A stretch of DNA of 64,000 nucleotides from Mucilaginibacter sp. OK283 (lineage in GTDB: Bacteria; Bacteroidota; Bacteroidia; Sphingobacteriales; Sphingobacteriaceae): contig NZ_FODR01000005.1 in NCBI RefSeq assembly GCF_900110415.1, positions 372,001 to 436,000 of the forward strand, written 5' to 3'. Of this stretch, positions 54,028 through 63,493 are shown one piece after another; the stretch's first letter is position 1, and every line of letters starts with the position of its first letter. The position numbers and the translations under genes are program-made. The notes below the pieces were generated by a model that worked only from the letters and a program-made list of their open reading frames with translations, was not told where the DNA came from and did not search any database.

Positions 54028-56517
54028 ATGATGGATTGGCTAAAGCGTAACGGTATACATTTTGCCGTTGCGGGTGTTTTTTTGGTACTGTGTTTTTTAT
54101 ATTTTTCGCCTGCATTTCAGGGCAAAACGTTGGGCCAGGGGGATGTGCTTGGTGCGCAGTCGACCCAAAAAGAGATTATGGACTACTACGCCCGCGATAC
54201 TACCATTTTATGGACTAACCAGATCTTCGGCGGTATGCCCGCATACCAGATCTGGGCACCTTACAAGGCCAACATCGCCACGCACATTATAGGTGTTATT
54301 GGCTACACCGTACCTAACCCGGTTGGTATGGTGCTGGTATTTTTGTTTGGTACCTACTTTTTATTTAATGTGTTAAAGCTTAGCCCGTGGCTGGCAGCAG
54401 CCGGTGCTGTGGCTTTTACATTTACAAGCTATAATATGATATTACTGGCGGCCGGTCATACTAACCAGGCTTTTGCCATCGCCTTTTTTGCGCCAATAAT
54501 AGCCAGTATTATGCTGGCTTTAAGGGGGCGGTATTTGTTGGGTGCATCCTTATTGGCTTTGTTCCTGTCTATCGAAATTAAGGTGAACCACCTGCAAATG
54601 ACCTACTACCTGATGCTGGCCATTTTGATTTTGGTTGGTATCGAGCTTTATCATGCTATAAAAAATAAAACCGTTACATCGTTCCTTAAGCCATTGGGTT
54701 GCTTGTTAGCGGCATCAATCCTGGCTTTCGCGGTAAACGCATCTACTTTGTGGAGCACCTATGAATATGGCAAGGATAGCTATCGTGGCAAATCAAATTT
54801 AACCACCGCCACCAAAGAGCCGCAAAATGGCCTGGCTAAAGATTATATTTACCAGTACAGCCAGGGTGTGGCCGAGTGCCTTACCTTTTTGGTGCCAAAT
54901 GCCTCGGGTGGTGCATCGGGACCGGAACTGATTGATCAAAATTCAGAAACCGTTAAAGTATTTACCGATAAAGGCGAGCAGCCGGAGCAGGCTTTAAATT
55001 ATGCTCAGCAAATTTCTTCGTTCCCCGGCCTGTCACTTTACTGGGGCGAGAAACGGCCGGGCACCAGCGGCCCCTATTATTTCGGTGCAAGTATTTGTTT
55101 CCTGTTTGTATTGGGCCTCATTATAGTAAAAAATCGAATGAAGTGGTGGCTGTTGGGTACAGCGGTATTAACTATGCTGCTGTCATTCGGCGGCAACTGG
55201 CCATATGTATCCGATATATTTCTGAAGTACTTTCCGCTATACAATAAGTTCCGTGCGGTTGAATCTATTTTGGCGGTGGCCGGGCTTTGCTTCCCCGTGC
55301 TGGCCTTCCTGGCCATACAGGAGGTTATTATTACGGTTGATAAAAAGGTTTTGGTTAAAAAGCTATTGCTTGCCTTGTATTTAACCGGTGGGCTGGTGCT
55401 GATATTGATCCTGGTGCCCGAATTGCTGCTCAGTTTCAGGCCAAGCGACCAGTTAAGCAGTATCACAAATTTAACTCAGGCTTTAAAAGGCGATGCTGCA
55501 ACTGCTAACGCGTTGGCCAATGCGGTAGTAAAAGACCGGATTAATCTTGAACGCTCCGACGCCATCCGTTCGCTGGTATTTGTGCTGATTACTTTCGGTA
55601 TTGTTTGGGCGCTTATAAAGCAAAAACTAAGCCTCATGACAGTATCTATGTTGCTGTTCGCTATCGTACTGGTTGACCTTTGGCAGGTAGATAAACGCTA
55701 TTTAAAGGATGCCAATTTTACCGATAAACAGGAATCGGCAGTACCGCAAAGACCTGTTGATGCGGAGATAGCTAAAGATCCGGATCCTGATTTTAGGGTA
55801 TACGACGCCACGGCCGCTATAAAACAAGATGTACAGAACCCGTTTTTCCATAAAACTTTAGGCGGGTACTCGGCTGCACGAATGAAACGATATGATGAGC
55901 TGATAGATAATCAATTTACCAGGGGAGCAAATCCGGCTGTATTGAACATGTTAAATGCCAAATATGTCATCGTGCCCGATTCATCTAAACAAGGACAAAT
56001 GTTATTGCCAAATCCCGAGGCATGCGGTAATGCCTGGTTTATAAAAAGTATAAAATATGTTGATGGCGCAGACGCGGAAATGAAGGCACTTAGCAGCTTC
56101 TCGCCAAAAAACGAGGTCGTGGCTGATAAAAGTTATCAAAGCGTTGCCGGCAATTTGCAGGCAGGCGATACTACTTCCGTAATCAAACTGGTAAGCTATA
56201 ACCCCGACCATATGACATACAAATCGGCGTCAAAAACAGGTGGCGTAGCGGTGTTCTCGGAGATATATTATGACAAAGGCTGGAAGATGCTGATTGATGG
56301 GATAGAGAAGCCATACTTCCGTGCCGATTACCTGCTGCGTGCGGCTTCAATCCCGGCAGGTGAACATAAAGTGGAGTTTGTATTTCATCCGGTATCGTAT
56401 TATGTTGGGGAAGATATTTCGATGGCAGGTTCGGTGTTGCTTGTGCTGTTGCTGGGTGGTGCGATTTTTGGAGATAACTTAAAGAAAATGATAAGAAAGA
56501 AAAGCAAGGACAAATAA
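54028..56517 (+). CDS. YfhO-family integral membrane protein
   Basis: About 829 residues from ATG 54028 (54031 next codon). Opening: DWLKRNGIHFAVAGVFLVLC, then FQGKTLGQGDVLGAQS, a YfhO feature. Some 12-14 hydrophobic helices (for example AILILVGIELYHAI and LLFAIVLVDLWQ) are followed by an extracytoplasmic C-terminal domain (about 560-800) with VYDATAAIKQDVQNPFFHKT and a last helix before KKMIRKKSKDK. YfhO proteins are GT-C-like and help glycosylate cell-wall polymers in Bacillus; the role here is inferred. The 13-copy heptamer array lies directly upstream. Confidence 0.83.
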   Translation: MMDWLKRNGIHFAVAGVFLVLCFLYFSPAFQGKTLGQGDVLGAQSTQKEIMDYYARDTTILWTNQIFGGMPAYQIWAPYKANIATHIIGVIGYTVPNPVGMVLVFLFGTYFLFNVLKLSPWLAAAGAVAFTFTSYNMILLAAGHTNQAFAIAFFAPIIASIMLALRGRYLLGASLLALFLSIEIKVNHLQMTYYLMLAILILVGIELYHAIKNKTVTSFLKPLGCLLAASILAFAVNASTLWSTYEYGKDSYRGKSNLTTATKEPQNGLAKDYIYQYSQGVAECLTFLVPNASGGASGPELIDQNSETVKVFTDKGEQPEQALNYAQQISSFPGLSLYWGEKRPGTSGPYYFGASICFLFVLGLIIVKNRMKWWLLGTAVLTMLLSFGGNWPYVSDIFLKYFPLYNKFRAVESILAVAGLCFPVLAFLAIQEVIITVDKKVLVKKLLLALYLTGGLVLILILVPELLLSFRPSDQLSSITNLTQALKGDAATANALANAVVKDRINLERSDAIRSLVFVLITFGIVWALIKQKLSLMTVSMLLFAIVLVDLWQVDKRYLKDANFTDKQESAVPQRPVDAEIAKDPDPDFRVYDATAAIKQDVQNPFFHKTLGGYSAARMKRYDELIDNQFTRGANPAVLNMLNAKYVIVPDSSKQGQMLLPNPEACGNAWFIKSIKYVDGADAEMKALSSFSPKNEVVADKSYQSVAGNLQAGDTTSVIKLVSYNPDHMTYKSASKTGGVAVFSEIYYDKGWKMLIDGIEKPYFRADYLLRAASIPAGEHKVEFVFHPVSYYVGEDISMAGSVLLVLLLGGAIFGDNLKKMIRKKSKDK

Positions 56518-56668
56518 TTTTGATTTGAATTGTTTAGAGATACCGGTAGTTTGTCAGAACTCGGATTAAGCAGATTTTTCGGATTATTTGGATTTGATTT
56601 GGAGGACGAGACAATCAAAAAAATCCCGGTATTCCTCTAATCCGATGAATCGCGGTTCAGACAAAAAA

Positions 56669-56763
56669 GCGTTAGGGATCGCAGCGGAAAGCCCGGAGCG
56701 AGGGGGTAGGGTGCGATGGCCTGCGAGGACTTGCAGCGTAAAGCCCGCCCGCAGGGAACGCCC
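56669..56763 (+). ncRNA. GC-rich structured element, possible RNA
   Basis: A ~95-nt GC-rich block in an AT-rich gap. Two half-repeats GCAGCGGAAAGCCCGG (56681-56696) and GCAGCGTAAAGCCCGC (56733-56748) lie 36 nt apart, and the ends GCGTT/AACGC can pair. From memory, similar GCGGAAAGCCCGGAGCGAGG blocks recur in Bacteroidota genomes, but I cannot name the family or confirm that it is transcribed. The rest of 56518-56864 has nothing further. Confidence 0.4.
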
Positions 56764-56864
56764 AAAAAAGTATCAAGTAGTTAGTATCAAGTAGCAAGAT
56801 TTTTGATAACCGGGAAAAAAAATTAAAAAGCCAAAACAATAGCATTGATATCGAATTCCACTTA

Positions 56865-56989
56865 TGAACCATGAACCATGAACCATGAACCATGAACCAT
56901 GAACCATGAACCATGAACCATGAACCATGAACCATGAACCATGAACCATGAACCATGAACCATGAACCATGAACCATGAACCATGAACA
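56865..56989. repeat. TGAACCA heptamer array
   Basis: 17 perfect tandem copies of TGAACCA (56865-56983) and a last imperfect copy TGAACAA. The array ends 43 bp before the ATG at 57027, almost the same spacing as the array at 53.9 kb. The reverse strand reads as a repeated FMVHGSW frame, which is an artefact of the repeat. Confidence 0.92.
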
Positions 56990-57026
56990 AATTTTATTAT
57001 CTTCACGCATCACCATATACACTGTC

Positions 57027-59243
57027 ATGAAGAAAACCCTTACCCTTGGCTTATTGGCGCTGTCGTCGGCAAGTTTCGCTCAGCAAAAAACATTAATTGG
57101 CTTTACGCCGGCATCGTCGGCAAAACAACTGGAAACCGAAAAAACGTTTGATGCAGGTTTAAGTCCGCAACGCATTGGCGAAACCATTAAAACACTTTCG
57201 GCATTTCCGCATAATATCGGTTCGCCGGGCAGCAAGGCTGTGGCCGAAAAGATATTGGCCATGTATAAAAGCTACGGGCTTGATGCGCATATAGAAACCT
57301 ATACGGTACTTTTCCCAACGCCTAAAACGCGGGTGCTTGAACTAACCGGGCCGACAACTTATACGGCTGTGTTAAAAGAACAGGCCGTGCCGGAAGATGC
57401 CACATCCGGCCAGCCCAATCAGCTGCCAACTTACAATGCCTGGAGTGCCGATGGCGATGTTAGCGGTCCGCTGGTATTTGTAAACTATGGTTTGCCAGAT
57501 GATTACATTAAACTGGCTGCCATGGGTATTGATGTTAAAGGTAAAATTGTAATTGCCAAATATGGCCGCTCGTGGCGTGGCATAAAGCCCAAAGTAGCCT
57601 ATGAGCACGGAGCTATAGGCTGCATTATTTACTCTGACCCTGCTGATGACGGCTACTCTGCCGGCGATGTATACCCCAAAGGAGCGTACAAGAATGAATT
57701 TGGCGTGCAGCGCGGCTCGGTAATGGACATGGTGATTTACCCCGGCGATCCGCTTACGCCGGGCGTTGGCGCAACTAAAGACGTTAAACGTTTAGACAGA
57801 AAGGATGCAACCACGATATTAAAAATACCTGTATTGCCCATCAGCTACCACGATGCACAGCCGCTATTGGCCGCGCTTGATGGCCCTGTTGCACCCGGCG
57901 GGTGGGCAGGCTCGTTGCCTATAACTTATCACATAGGCGGCGGCAAGGCTGTAGCTCACCTTAAAATGGAATTTAACTGGGATATGGTGCCCGCCTATGA
58001 TGTAATTGCCAAAATAAAAGGATCAACTTATCCCGATGAGTGGGTAATGCGTGGAAACCACCATGATGCCTGGGTAAACGGCGCTAACGACCCTATAAGC
58101 GGACAAGCAGCCATGATTGAGGAAACCAAAGCCCTTGGCGACCTGTTAAAAACCGGCTGGAAACCCAAACGCAGTATTATATATTGCTCATGGGACGGCG
58201 AAGAACCAGGACTGTTAGGATCAACCGAATATGCCGAGGCGCACGACAAAGAATTGCAGCAAAAAACGGTGGTATACATCAACTCGGATAGTAATGGCCG
58301 CGGCTTTTTAGGGGCAGGCGGTTCGCAGGCGCTGGAAAGTTTTATTGACGAGATAACAAATGGTATAACGGACCCACAAACCAAAGTAAGTGTGTTCGAT
58401 AGGAAAAAGGCAATGCAACTGGTAAATGCCAAATCAACCGGCGACAAGAAAGAGATATTGGAGCGTAAAGGCGAAAAGCTGGAGGCGCTGGGTTCAGGAT
58501 CTGATTTTTCTTCATTCCTGCAGCATTTGGGTATCCCTACGCTTGATTTCGGCTTTGGTGGCGAAGACGGCGGCGGCGAATACCATTCCATTTATGATTC
58601 GTTTGATGATTACAAACGTTTTAAAGATCCTGATTTTGCTTACGGCGTTGCCCTGGCCCAAACTGCGGGCCACTCGGTATTGCGCATGGCCGATGCCGAA
58701 GTATTGCCATTTGATTTCAGGAGCCTGCAAGCTACCATTGCTAAATATGCTACCGAACTTACCAAACTGGCCGATGATACCCGCGAAGCCACCAAAATTG
58801 ATAACCAACTGATAAAAGCTAACGACTACACCCTGGCTGCCGACCCAACCCGCCTGTACAAAGCGCCTGTTGCTAAAGATACCGTACCCCCAATTGATTT
58901 TAAACCACTAACCGGCGCCCTGGATTCGTTAAAGAAAAGCGCCGATAAACTGGCTATCTACTGGAGGGCCGCCGCCCTGAAAGATGGTGACCACGATAAA
59001 CTAAACAAACTCCTGTACCAGGCCGAGCAGCAATTGCTTGCCGCCGAAGGGTTGCCTCGGCGTGGCTGGTACAAACACACCATTTACGCACCGGGCTTTT
59101 ATACCGGCTATGGTGTTAAAACCATCCCCGGCATCCGCGAAGCCATTGAACAACGTAACTGGGACGAGGTGAAACAGCAGATAGGAGTTGTGGCCGGCAG
59201 GATTAATGCATTGGCTGGATATTTGGCGACGGGAGCGAAGTAG
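57027..59243 (+). CDS. M28-family metallopeptidase (glutamate carboxypeptidase II-like)
   Basis: 738 residues from ATG 57027, which opens a signal peptide (LTLGLLALSSASFAQ); an earlier in-frame ATG lies inside the heptamer array. A PA domain (VNYGLPDDYIKLAAMGIDVK) is inserted before the peptidase core, where Zn ligands lie in GNHHDAWVNGANDPISG, SWDGEEPGLLGSTEY and, late, YHSIYDSFDDY. The C-terminus (from about 610) is a transferrin-receptor-like dimerisation domain. It should cleave C-terminal Glu/Asp-type residues from peptides outside the cytoplasm. The heptamer array precedes it. Confidence 0.9.
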   Translation: MKKTLTLGLLALSSASFAQQKTLIGFTPASSAKQLETEKTFDAGLSPQRIGETIKTLSAFPHNIGSPGSKAVAEKILAMYKSYGLDAHIETYTVLFPTPKTRVLELTGPTTYTAVLKEQAVPEDATSGQPNQLPTYNAWSADGDVSGPLVFVNYGLPDDYIKLAAMGIDVKGKIVIAKYGRSWRGIKPKVAYEHGAIGCIIYSDPADDGYSAGDVYPKGAYKNEFGVQRGSVMDMVIYPGDPLTPGVGATKDVKRLDRKDATTILKIPVLPISYHDAQPLLAALDGPVAPGGWAGSLPITYHIGGGKAVAHLKMEFNWDMVPAYDVIAKIKGSTYPDEWVMRGNHHDAWVNGANDPISGQAAMIEETKALGDLLKTGWKPKRSIIYCSWDGEEPGLLGSTEYAEAHDKELQQKTVVYINSDSNGRGFLGAGGSQALESFIDEITNGITDPQTKVSVFDRKKAMQLVNAKSTGDKKEILERKGEKLEALGSGSDFSSFLQHLGIPTLDFGFGGEDGGGEYHSIYDSFDDYKRFKDPDFAYGVALAQTAGHSVLRMADAEVLPFDFRSLQATIAKYATELTKLADDTREATKIDNQLIKANDYTLAADPTRLYKAPVAKDTVPPIDFKPLTGALDSLKKSADKLAIYWRAAALKDGDHDKLNKLLYQAEQQLLAAEGLPRRGWYKHTIYAPGFYTGYGVKTIPGIREAIEQRNWDEVKQQIGVVAGRINALAGYLATGAK

Positions 59244-59326
59244 GTCAGTTATCCAAGTTTTTTAGAACTATCTGGCTGATCATATGGGCCGTGCCTATGG
59301 CACTTATGCTTGTTTACATTTATGTA

Positions 59327-59354
59327 CCCCGGGTTGAAACCCGGGGCTACAAAA
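59327..59354 (-). repeat. Inverted copy of the GTAGCCACGGG hairpin
   Basis: CCCCGGGTT-ga-AACCCGGGG followed by CTACAAAA, the reverse orientation of the hairpin found in the two cassettes at 59415 and 59608. Shorter hairpins flank it (GTGCC/GGCAC near 59291). Confidence 0.7.
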
Positions 59355-59414
59355 TGTTTCGGGCCGATGGCCCTTAGCTGCATTTGACCGGAACAGACAT
59401 GGCTAAACATAATA

Positions 59415-59548
59415 CAGAGGCGTAGCCTTGATCCATTTTGTAGCCACGGGTTTTAACCCGTGGTATAAGAACAAATGAAGAATGAGAGCCGTGGGCTCGG
59501 TATATATAAAAAATAGCAAATATTAACAGCCCCATAAAATGACAAATA
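59415..59548 (+). repeat. Transposase-upstream cassette, copy A
   Basis: Begins CAGAGGCGTAGCCT, holds the hairpin CCACGGGTTTTAACCCGTGG and a second (GAGCC/GGGCTC), and runs to an ATGACAAAT that matches the transposase start region. About 85% identical to copy B. The reading frame after its ATG ends after 17 codons, so copy A precedes no gene now. Confidence 0.75.
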
Positions 59549-59607
59549 TCGCTGGCCTGAAAAGATGTATTTTTAAAGGAACGCAAACATGATTTAAATT
59601 ACAAAAC

Positions 59608-59744
59608 CAGAGGCGTAGCCTCGATCAATTTTGTAGCCACGGGTTTCAACCCGTGGTATAAAAATAAATGAAGAGTGAGAGCCGTAGGCTCGGTAAATAT
59701 AAAATAAATAGTAAACATCAATTGCCCCGATAAAATGGCAAACA
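59608..59744 (+). repeat. Transposase-upstream cassette, copy B
   Basis: The same cassette as copy A, with hairpin CCACGGGTTTCAACCCGTGG, leading straight into ATGGCAAACACC, the start of the transposase gene. It probably contains the left-end recognition hairpin. Confidence 0.75.
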
Positions 59745-60130
59745 CCTATCATCAAATTTACATTCAAACAATCTTTGCAGTTAAATACCGGGATGCTGTG
59801 ATTGAAAAAAAATGGAGCGCCGAACTGTTTGGTGTAATAGGCAATCTAATCAATGAAACCAATTGCAAAACAATTATTGTAAATGGTGTGGAAGATCATG
59901 TACATTGTTTTATCGGCTTGAAACCTATTGTTTCAGTTTCGGATCTAATGCAAACAGTAAAAGCAAAATCATCAAAATATATTAATGATCATTCGTTAAT
60001 CCCTAAGCGTTTTGAATGGCAGGACGGTTTTGGCGTATTTTCCTATAGCCAATCGCAGGTTGATAAAGTTTATAAATATATCCAAAACCAGGAAGAGCAT
60101 CATAAAAAACAAACATTTAGAGAAGAATAA
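59735..60130 (+). CDS. IS200-like Y1 transposase (TnpA type), C-terminally short
   Basis: 131 residues of the HUH Y1 transposase fold. The opening TYHQIYIQTIFAVKYRDAVI is standard for IS200/IS605 TnpA. The metal-binding HxH is His55-Val-His57 (EDHVHCFIG) and the nucleophile Tyr is Tyr115 (or 113) in VYKYIQNQEEHHKK. Related proteins usually continue past TFREE for another 15-20 residues (YLEMLKKF...); here TAA TAA comes at once, so the end may be lost. Two copies of a hairpin cassette stand before it, and no TnpB accompanies it. Confidence 0.85.
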   Translation: MANTYHQIYIQTIFAVKYRDAVIEKKWSAELFGVIGNLINETNCKTIIVNGVEDHVHCFIGLKPIVSVSDLMQTVKAKSSKYINDHSLIPKRFEWQDGFGVFSYSQSQVDKVYKYIQNQEEHHKKQTFREE

Positions 60131-60137
60131 TAAGCAT

Positions 60138-60314
60138 TTGGGAAAAAATGAAGTTTATAGCTTCAAAAAGCTCCCCATTATTGGTGGCGAATATTCGGTA
60201 GATAACATAGAACCTACTGATATCAGCGTTCATTTTACATTAACGGGTATGATTCATGAACAAATCAAAGATTTGCCGGATGGGACAGAAGTGCAGATTA
60301 AACCCATTGATTAA
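60138..60314 (+). CDS. Possible small gene or transposase-adjacent remnant
   Basis: A frame of 58 residues from TTG 60138: GKNEVYSFKKLPIIGGEYSV, then DNIEPTDISVHFTLTGMIHE and QIKDLPDGTEVQIKPID. The composition is protein-like and strand-rich, but there is no ATG start and I know no family. The same frame stays open leftwards within the transposase gene. It may be a genuine small protein with TTG start or the tail of a gene cut by the insertion. Confidence 0.35.
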   Translation: MGKNEVYSFKKLPIIGGEYSVDNIEPTDISVHFTLTGMIHEQIKDLPDGTEVQIKPID

Positions 60315-60357
60315 CTTGTAGGAGTTATTGCATACAAAATTAAGCGGCTACTTCTTA

Positions 60358-60717
60358 TCAATTCAAAAACTTATTGATGGTTTTTACCAGTTTGTTAATA
60401 TCGAAGGGTTTCGGTATAAAAGCGTCGTAACCAAAGTTTGCCAGTGATATGGCCATTTCATGATATGCGGATATTAATACCACGGGGATATGGGCGGTTT
60501 CTTTGTTTTTTTTGATCAGGATGCAAATTTGGCCGCCGTTTAACCCAGGCAACATATAATCGGTTAAAACCAGGTCGGGCGAGAAGTTTTTTATCGATCC
60601 GATAATATCATCGGTACGATTGATGCCGCTGACCGAAAAATTATTGAAATTTAAAACGGTTGTGAGCACGGCAAGAATGTCGTCATCATCTTCGATGATC
60701 AAAATATTTTTAGCCAT
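60358..60717 (-). CDS. Single-domain response regulator
   Basis: 119 residues with one receiver domain. IIEDDDD supplies the acidic pocket, Asp53 (LTDYMLPGLNG) is the phospho-acceptor, Ser83 in VVLISAY the switch and Lys103 in IPKPFD the conserved Lys. No output domain. It is downstream of a second lone receiver (gap 27 bp), so both are probably on one transcript. Confidence 0.85.
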   Translation of the reverse strand: MAKNILIIEDDDDILAVLTTVLNFNNFSVSGINRTDDIIGSIKNFSPDLVLTDYMLPGLNGGQICILIKKNKETAHIPVVLISAYHEMAISLANFGYDAFIPKPFDINKLVKTINKFLN

Positions 60718-60744
60718 GTGAATATTATATATGCTATATTAAAT

Positions 60745-61155
60745 TCACGAATTGGCAAAAATGTTTTTTATTTTTTCAAAATTTAACGGCTTATTTATAA
60801 AGTCGATTACAAGAGGATTCTCTTTCGACCTGGTTACATCGTCGATGCTTACAGACGAAGTGAGTATATAGATTTTGCTTTTCTTTAACGAGTCAATTTT
60901 TAACCTGTCAAATTCGGCCAAAAATTGCCACCCGTCCATTACCGGCATAGCCAGATCCAGAAAAATAAAATCCGGAAGCTGCCCGGGGTTGTTTTCATTA
61001 ATTTTGCTGAGCTCGTCTATTGCACTTTTGCCATTTTGGAAAGAGTCAATATGAGGATCCATCAGCACCTTTTTCATCAATGCTTTTACGATAACGCAAT
61101 CCAACTCTTCGTCATCTATGACAAGAATGCTCACACCCGAATCAATAATTCCCAT
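60745..61155 (-). CDS. Single-domain response regulator, paralogue of 2183-2602
   Basis: 136 residues. LVIDDEELD is the acidic pocket, Asp67 in FLDLAMPVMDGW the phospho-acceptor, Thr99 in ILTSS the switch and Lys122 in INKPLN the Lys. The segment around Asp67 is almost the same as in the receiver at 2183-2602, so these are close paralogues about 58 kb apart. Both lack output domains and could be shuttles from hybrid kinases. Confidence 0.85.
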   Translation of the reverse strand: MGIIDSGVSILVIDDEELDCVIVKALMKKVLMDPHIDSFQNGKSAIDELSKINENNPGQLPDFIFLDLAMPVMDGWQFLAEFDRLKIDSLKKSKIYILTSSVSIDDVTRSKENPLVIDFINKPLNFEKIKNIFANS

Positions 61156-61251
61156 CAGCCGATAAACTATTAAACAACATTAATATTCCAATATGTTGTA
61201 TATACGGGAATGAATTTATTTTGTTACAACTTTTAATTAAAACGGGTACAT

Positions 61252-61289
61252 AAAAAATGGCGATGTGTTTTAACACATCGCCATTTTTT
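61252..61289 (-). terminator. Terminator of the M1 peptidase gene
   Basis: AAAAAATGGCGATGTGTT / AACACATCGCCATTTTTT, an 18-bp perfect stem with a two-base loop. On the minus strand it ends in a run of T, 48 bp after the M1 stop. Confidence 0.85.
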
Positions 61290-61336
61290 ATGCTACAAAT
61301 CACTAATTCACTAAATCAGTAACTCAATAATTAAAA

Positions 61337-63298
61337 TCACTCCCCGTAATACACGTTGTTTTTCAAATCAACATCGGGTAATTCGTGTTCCGGGTCAATC
61401 ACCATTGATTTAATTTTTGATGTTGATGGATATTTAAACGTCCATACGCCGCCGCGCTGCCAAACGTTTACCGGCAGGTGCAGGGTTTCAACCTTGCCGT
61501 TGGCCTGGGTAATTTTCAGGTCGACAGGCATGGCCATTTTTTCGTTGTTGGTAATGGTGATCAGGGCGCCATTTGCAGCGTTATCGTCAATATATTTAAC
61601 GCCGGTAATGGCCTGGTCAATTTTCCAGGTAGTAGTAAACCAGCCTTTCCAAAACCAGTTCAGGTCTTCGCCGCTGGCATCGTTCATCGCGCGGAATAAA
61701 TCGTAAGGCAACGGGTGTTTAAATGCCCAGTTTTTAATGTACTCGTGAAATGCATAATCAAAACGCTCGGGACCTAAAACCACATTACGCAAAATATCCA
61801 TCCCTAAAGCGGTTTTAACATAGTACTGGCCGTAATCATTCAGGCCTATGGCTTCGGGCGCGGTCATCAGCGGATCTTTACTGTTGCGGTACATACCTAA
61901 AATGCGTTGCGCCTGTTTGCTGGTATCGTTATACTCGCCTTTGTTAAATTGTTGCGAGGCATATTCATTAATAAAAGTGTTGAAGCCCTCATCCATCCAC
62001 ATGTATTTACGCTCGTTTGAGCCCACTATCATCGGGAACCAGTTGTGGCCAATTTCATGGGTAACATCTCCCCACAGCTGGCCTTTTTTAAGGCCGCCAA
62101 GGCAAAATATAGCACCGGGGTATTCCATGCCAAGGGCAACGCCAGATACGTTCACAGCCGAGTTCCATGGGTATTCAAAATAAGCTTTTGAGTAAATCTC
62201 CATGCTGTTTTTCAGGTACTCGGTCGACCGGCCCCAGCTATCAACGCCGGCGCTCTCAACAGGGTAGGCCGACATAGCAAAACCCTTACGGCCCGATGGG
62301 AAATTAACCCTTGCAGCATCCCATATAAAAGCATTTGATGCGCCAAAGGCCACATCGCGGCTGTTAAGCATTTTGTAGTGCCAGGTAAGGCTTCCCTTAA
62401 ACGGACGGGTTGACGATTTGCCAACTTCATTCTGTTTAATAAGCATTACTGTTTTATCGCTGCTTTTTGCTTCGGCCATACGGCTCAACTGTGCAGGCGA
62501 TAATACCTCCTCGGGGTTCTGTAAATCGCCCGATCCTACAACTACCATATTGGCGGGGGCAGTTATGTAATAGTCAAAATCGCCGTATTCGCAGTAAAAT
62601 TCGCCAAGGCCCATGTAGGGCAAGGTGTTCCAGCCTTCTACATCATCATAAACGCACATGCGGGGGTACCATTGGGCAATTTCGTAAACATAACCTTGTT
62701 TAAACTTTTTGCGGCCCATGCGGTCGGCACCGTAAAAAGGGATAGCAAAATCGTAGTTTATTTTTACGCTTATTTTTTCGCCTTTACCTTCCATTGGGGC
62801 ATTCAGGCGCAATTGCATACGGGCATCGGTAATAACCGGGGTAACTTTATAGGTTTCGCCTTTGTAAGTAACCTCAACCGAGCCTATGTGGTAACCACCA
62901 CGACTAAAGCCGCGCACATCAAAGCGGTCGCCGCTATAGGGGGTTACGGCTGCGCCGCGGGAATCGGGTTTAAATAAGTTTTGGTCAAGCTGCAGCCACA
63001 GGTAGTCTAATTGGTCGGGGCTGTTGTTGGTATAGGTGATGGTAACTTCGCCGGTAATGGTGGTATCTTTACCTTCGTTCAGGGCGGCTTTAATCTGGTA
63101 GTCGGCGCGGTTTTGCCAATAAGTTGGCGATGGTTTGCCGGCATTTGAGCGGGTGCCTTGCCCGGTTACCGGCCAGGTAATGGGGCCAAATGATTCCTGG
63201 TGATTATACTTAACAGAGTCGGTTTGTGCCGATGCCGGGTTTGCCGATGCAAATAAGCCAACAGCACATAAAATGTTGATCAGTTTTAAATAGCGCAT
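61337..63298 (-). CDS. M1-family metallopeptidase
   Basis: 653 residues from ATG 63298, which opens the signal peptide ([19 protein letters not shown]); the ATG at 63325 is less fitting. The gluzincin site is complete: His414-Glu415-xx-His418 in THEIGHNWF and Glu437 in MDEGFNTF, 18 residues after the second His. The substrate-binding motif is the family variant [13 protein letters not shown] rather than GAMEN. Exported, so it acts on extracellular peptides. Together with the M20 and M28 enzymes it makes this region rich in peptidases. Confidence 0.9.
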   Translation of the reverse strand: MRYLKLINILCAVGLFASANPASAQTDSVKYNHQESFGPITWPVTGQGTRSNAGKPSPTYWQNRADYQIKAALNEGKDTTITGEVTITYTNNSPDQLDYLWLQLDQNLFKPDSRGAAVTPYSGDRFDVRGFSRGGYHIGSVEVTYKGETYKVTPVITDARMQLRLNAPMEGKGEKISVKINYDFAIPFYGADRMGRKKFKQGYVYEIAQWYPRMCVYDDVEGWNTLPYMGLGEFYCEYGDFDYYITAPANMVVVGSGDLQNPEEVLSPAQLSRMAEAKSSDKTVMLIKQNEVGKSSTRPFKGSLTWHYKMLNSRDVAFGASNAFIWDAARVNFPSGRKGFAMSAYPVESAGVDSWGRSTEYLKNSMEIYSKAYFEYPWNSAVNVSGVALGMEYPGAIFCLGGLKKGQLWGDVTHEIGHNWFPMIVGSNERKYMWMDEGFNTFINEYASQQFNKGEYNDTSKQAQRILGMYRNSKDPLMTAPEAIGLNDYGQYYVKTALGMDILRNVVLGPERFDYAFHEYIKNWAFKHPLPYDLFRAMNDASGEDLNWFWKGWFTTTWKIDQAITGVKYIDDNAANGALITITNNEKMAMPVDLKITQANGKVETLHLPVNVWQRGGVWTFKYPSTSKIKSMVIDPEHELPDVDLKNNVYYGE

Positions 63299-63493
63299 TT
63301 TGTCAGTCAATAATAAAAACCGCAAATAAAGGGAAATAAATTGTGATGTTGGTAACAGGCTGGTTTAAAGTGGCTATAAATGTGGCGATATTCATATTTT
63401 ATTCATGCTTTGTTCTTTTAGCAAGTTAATCAAAGCTACTTCTGATAGGTTTATTTATACCTTTATAGTAATATTTAATAACTACTAACCCTG

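Noticed and set aside
56672..57028. Minus-strand frames with repeated FMVHGSW
   Set aside because: Pure translation of the TGAACCA heptamer array (21 bp = 7 codons); no ribosome site or other coding evidence.
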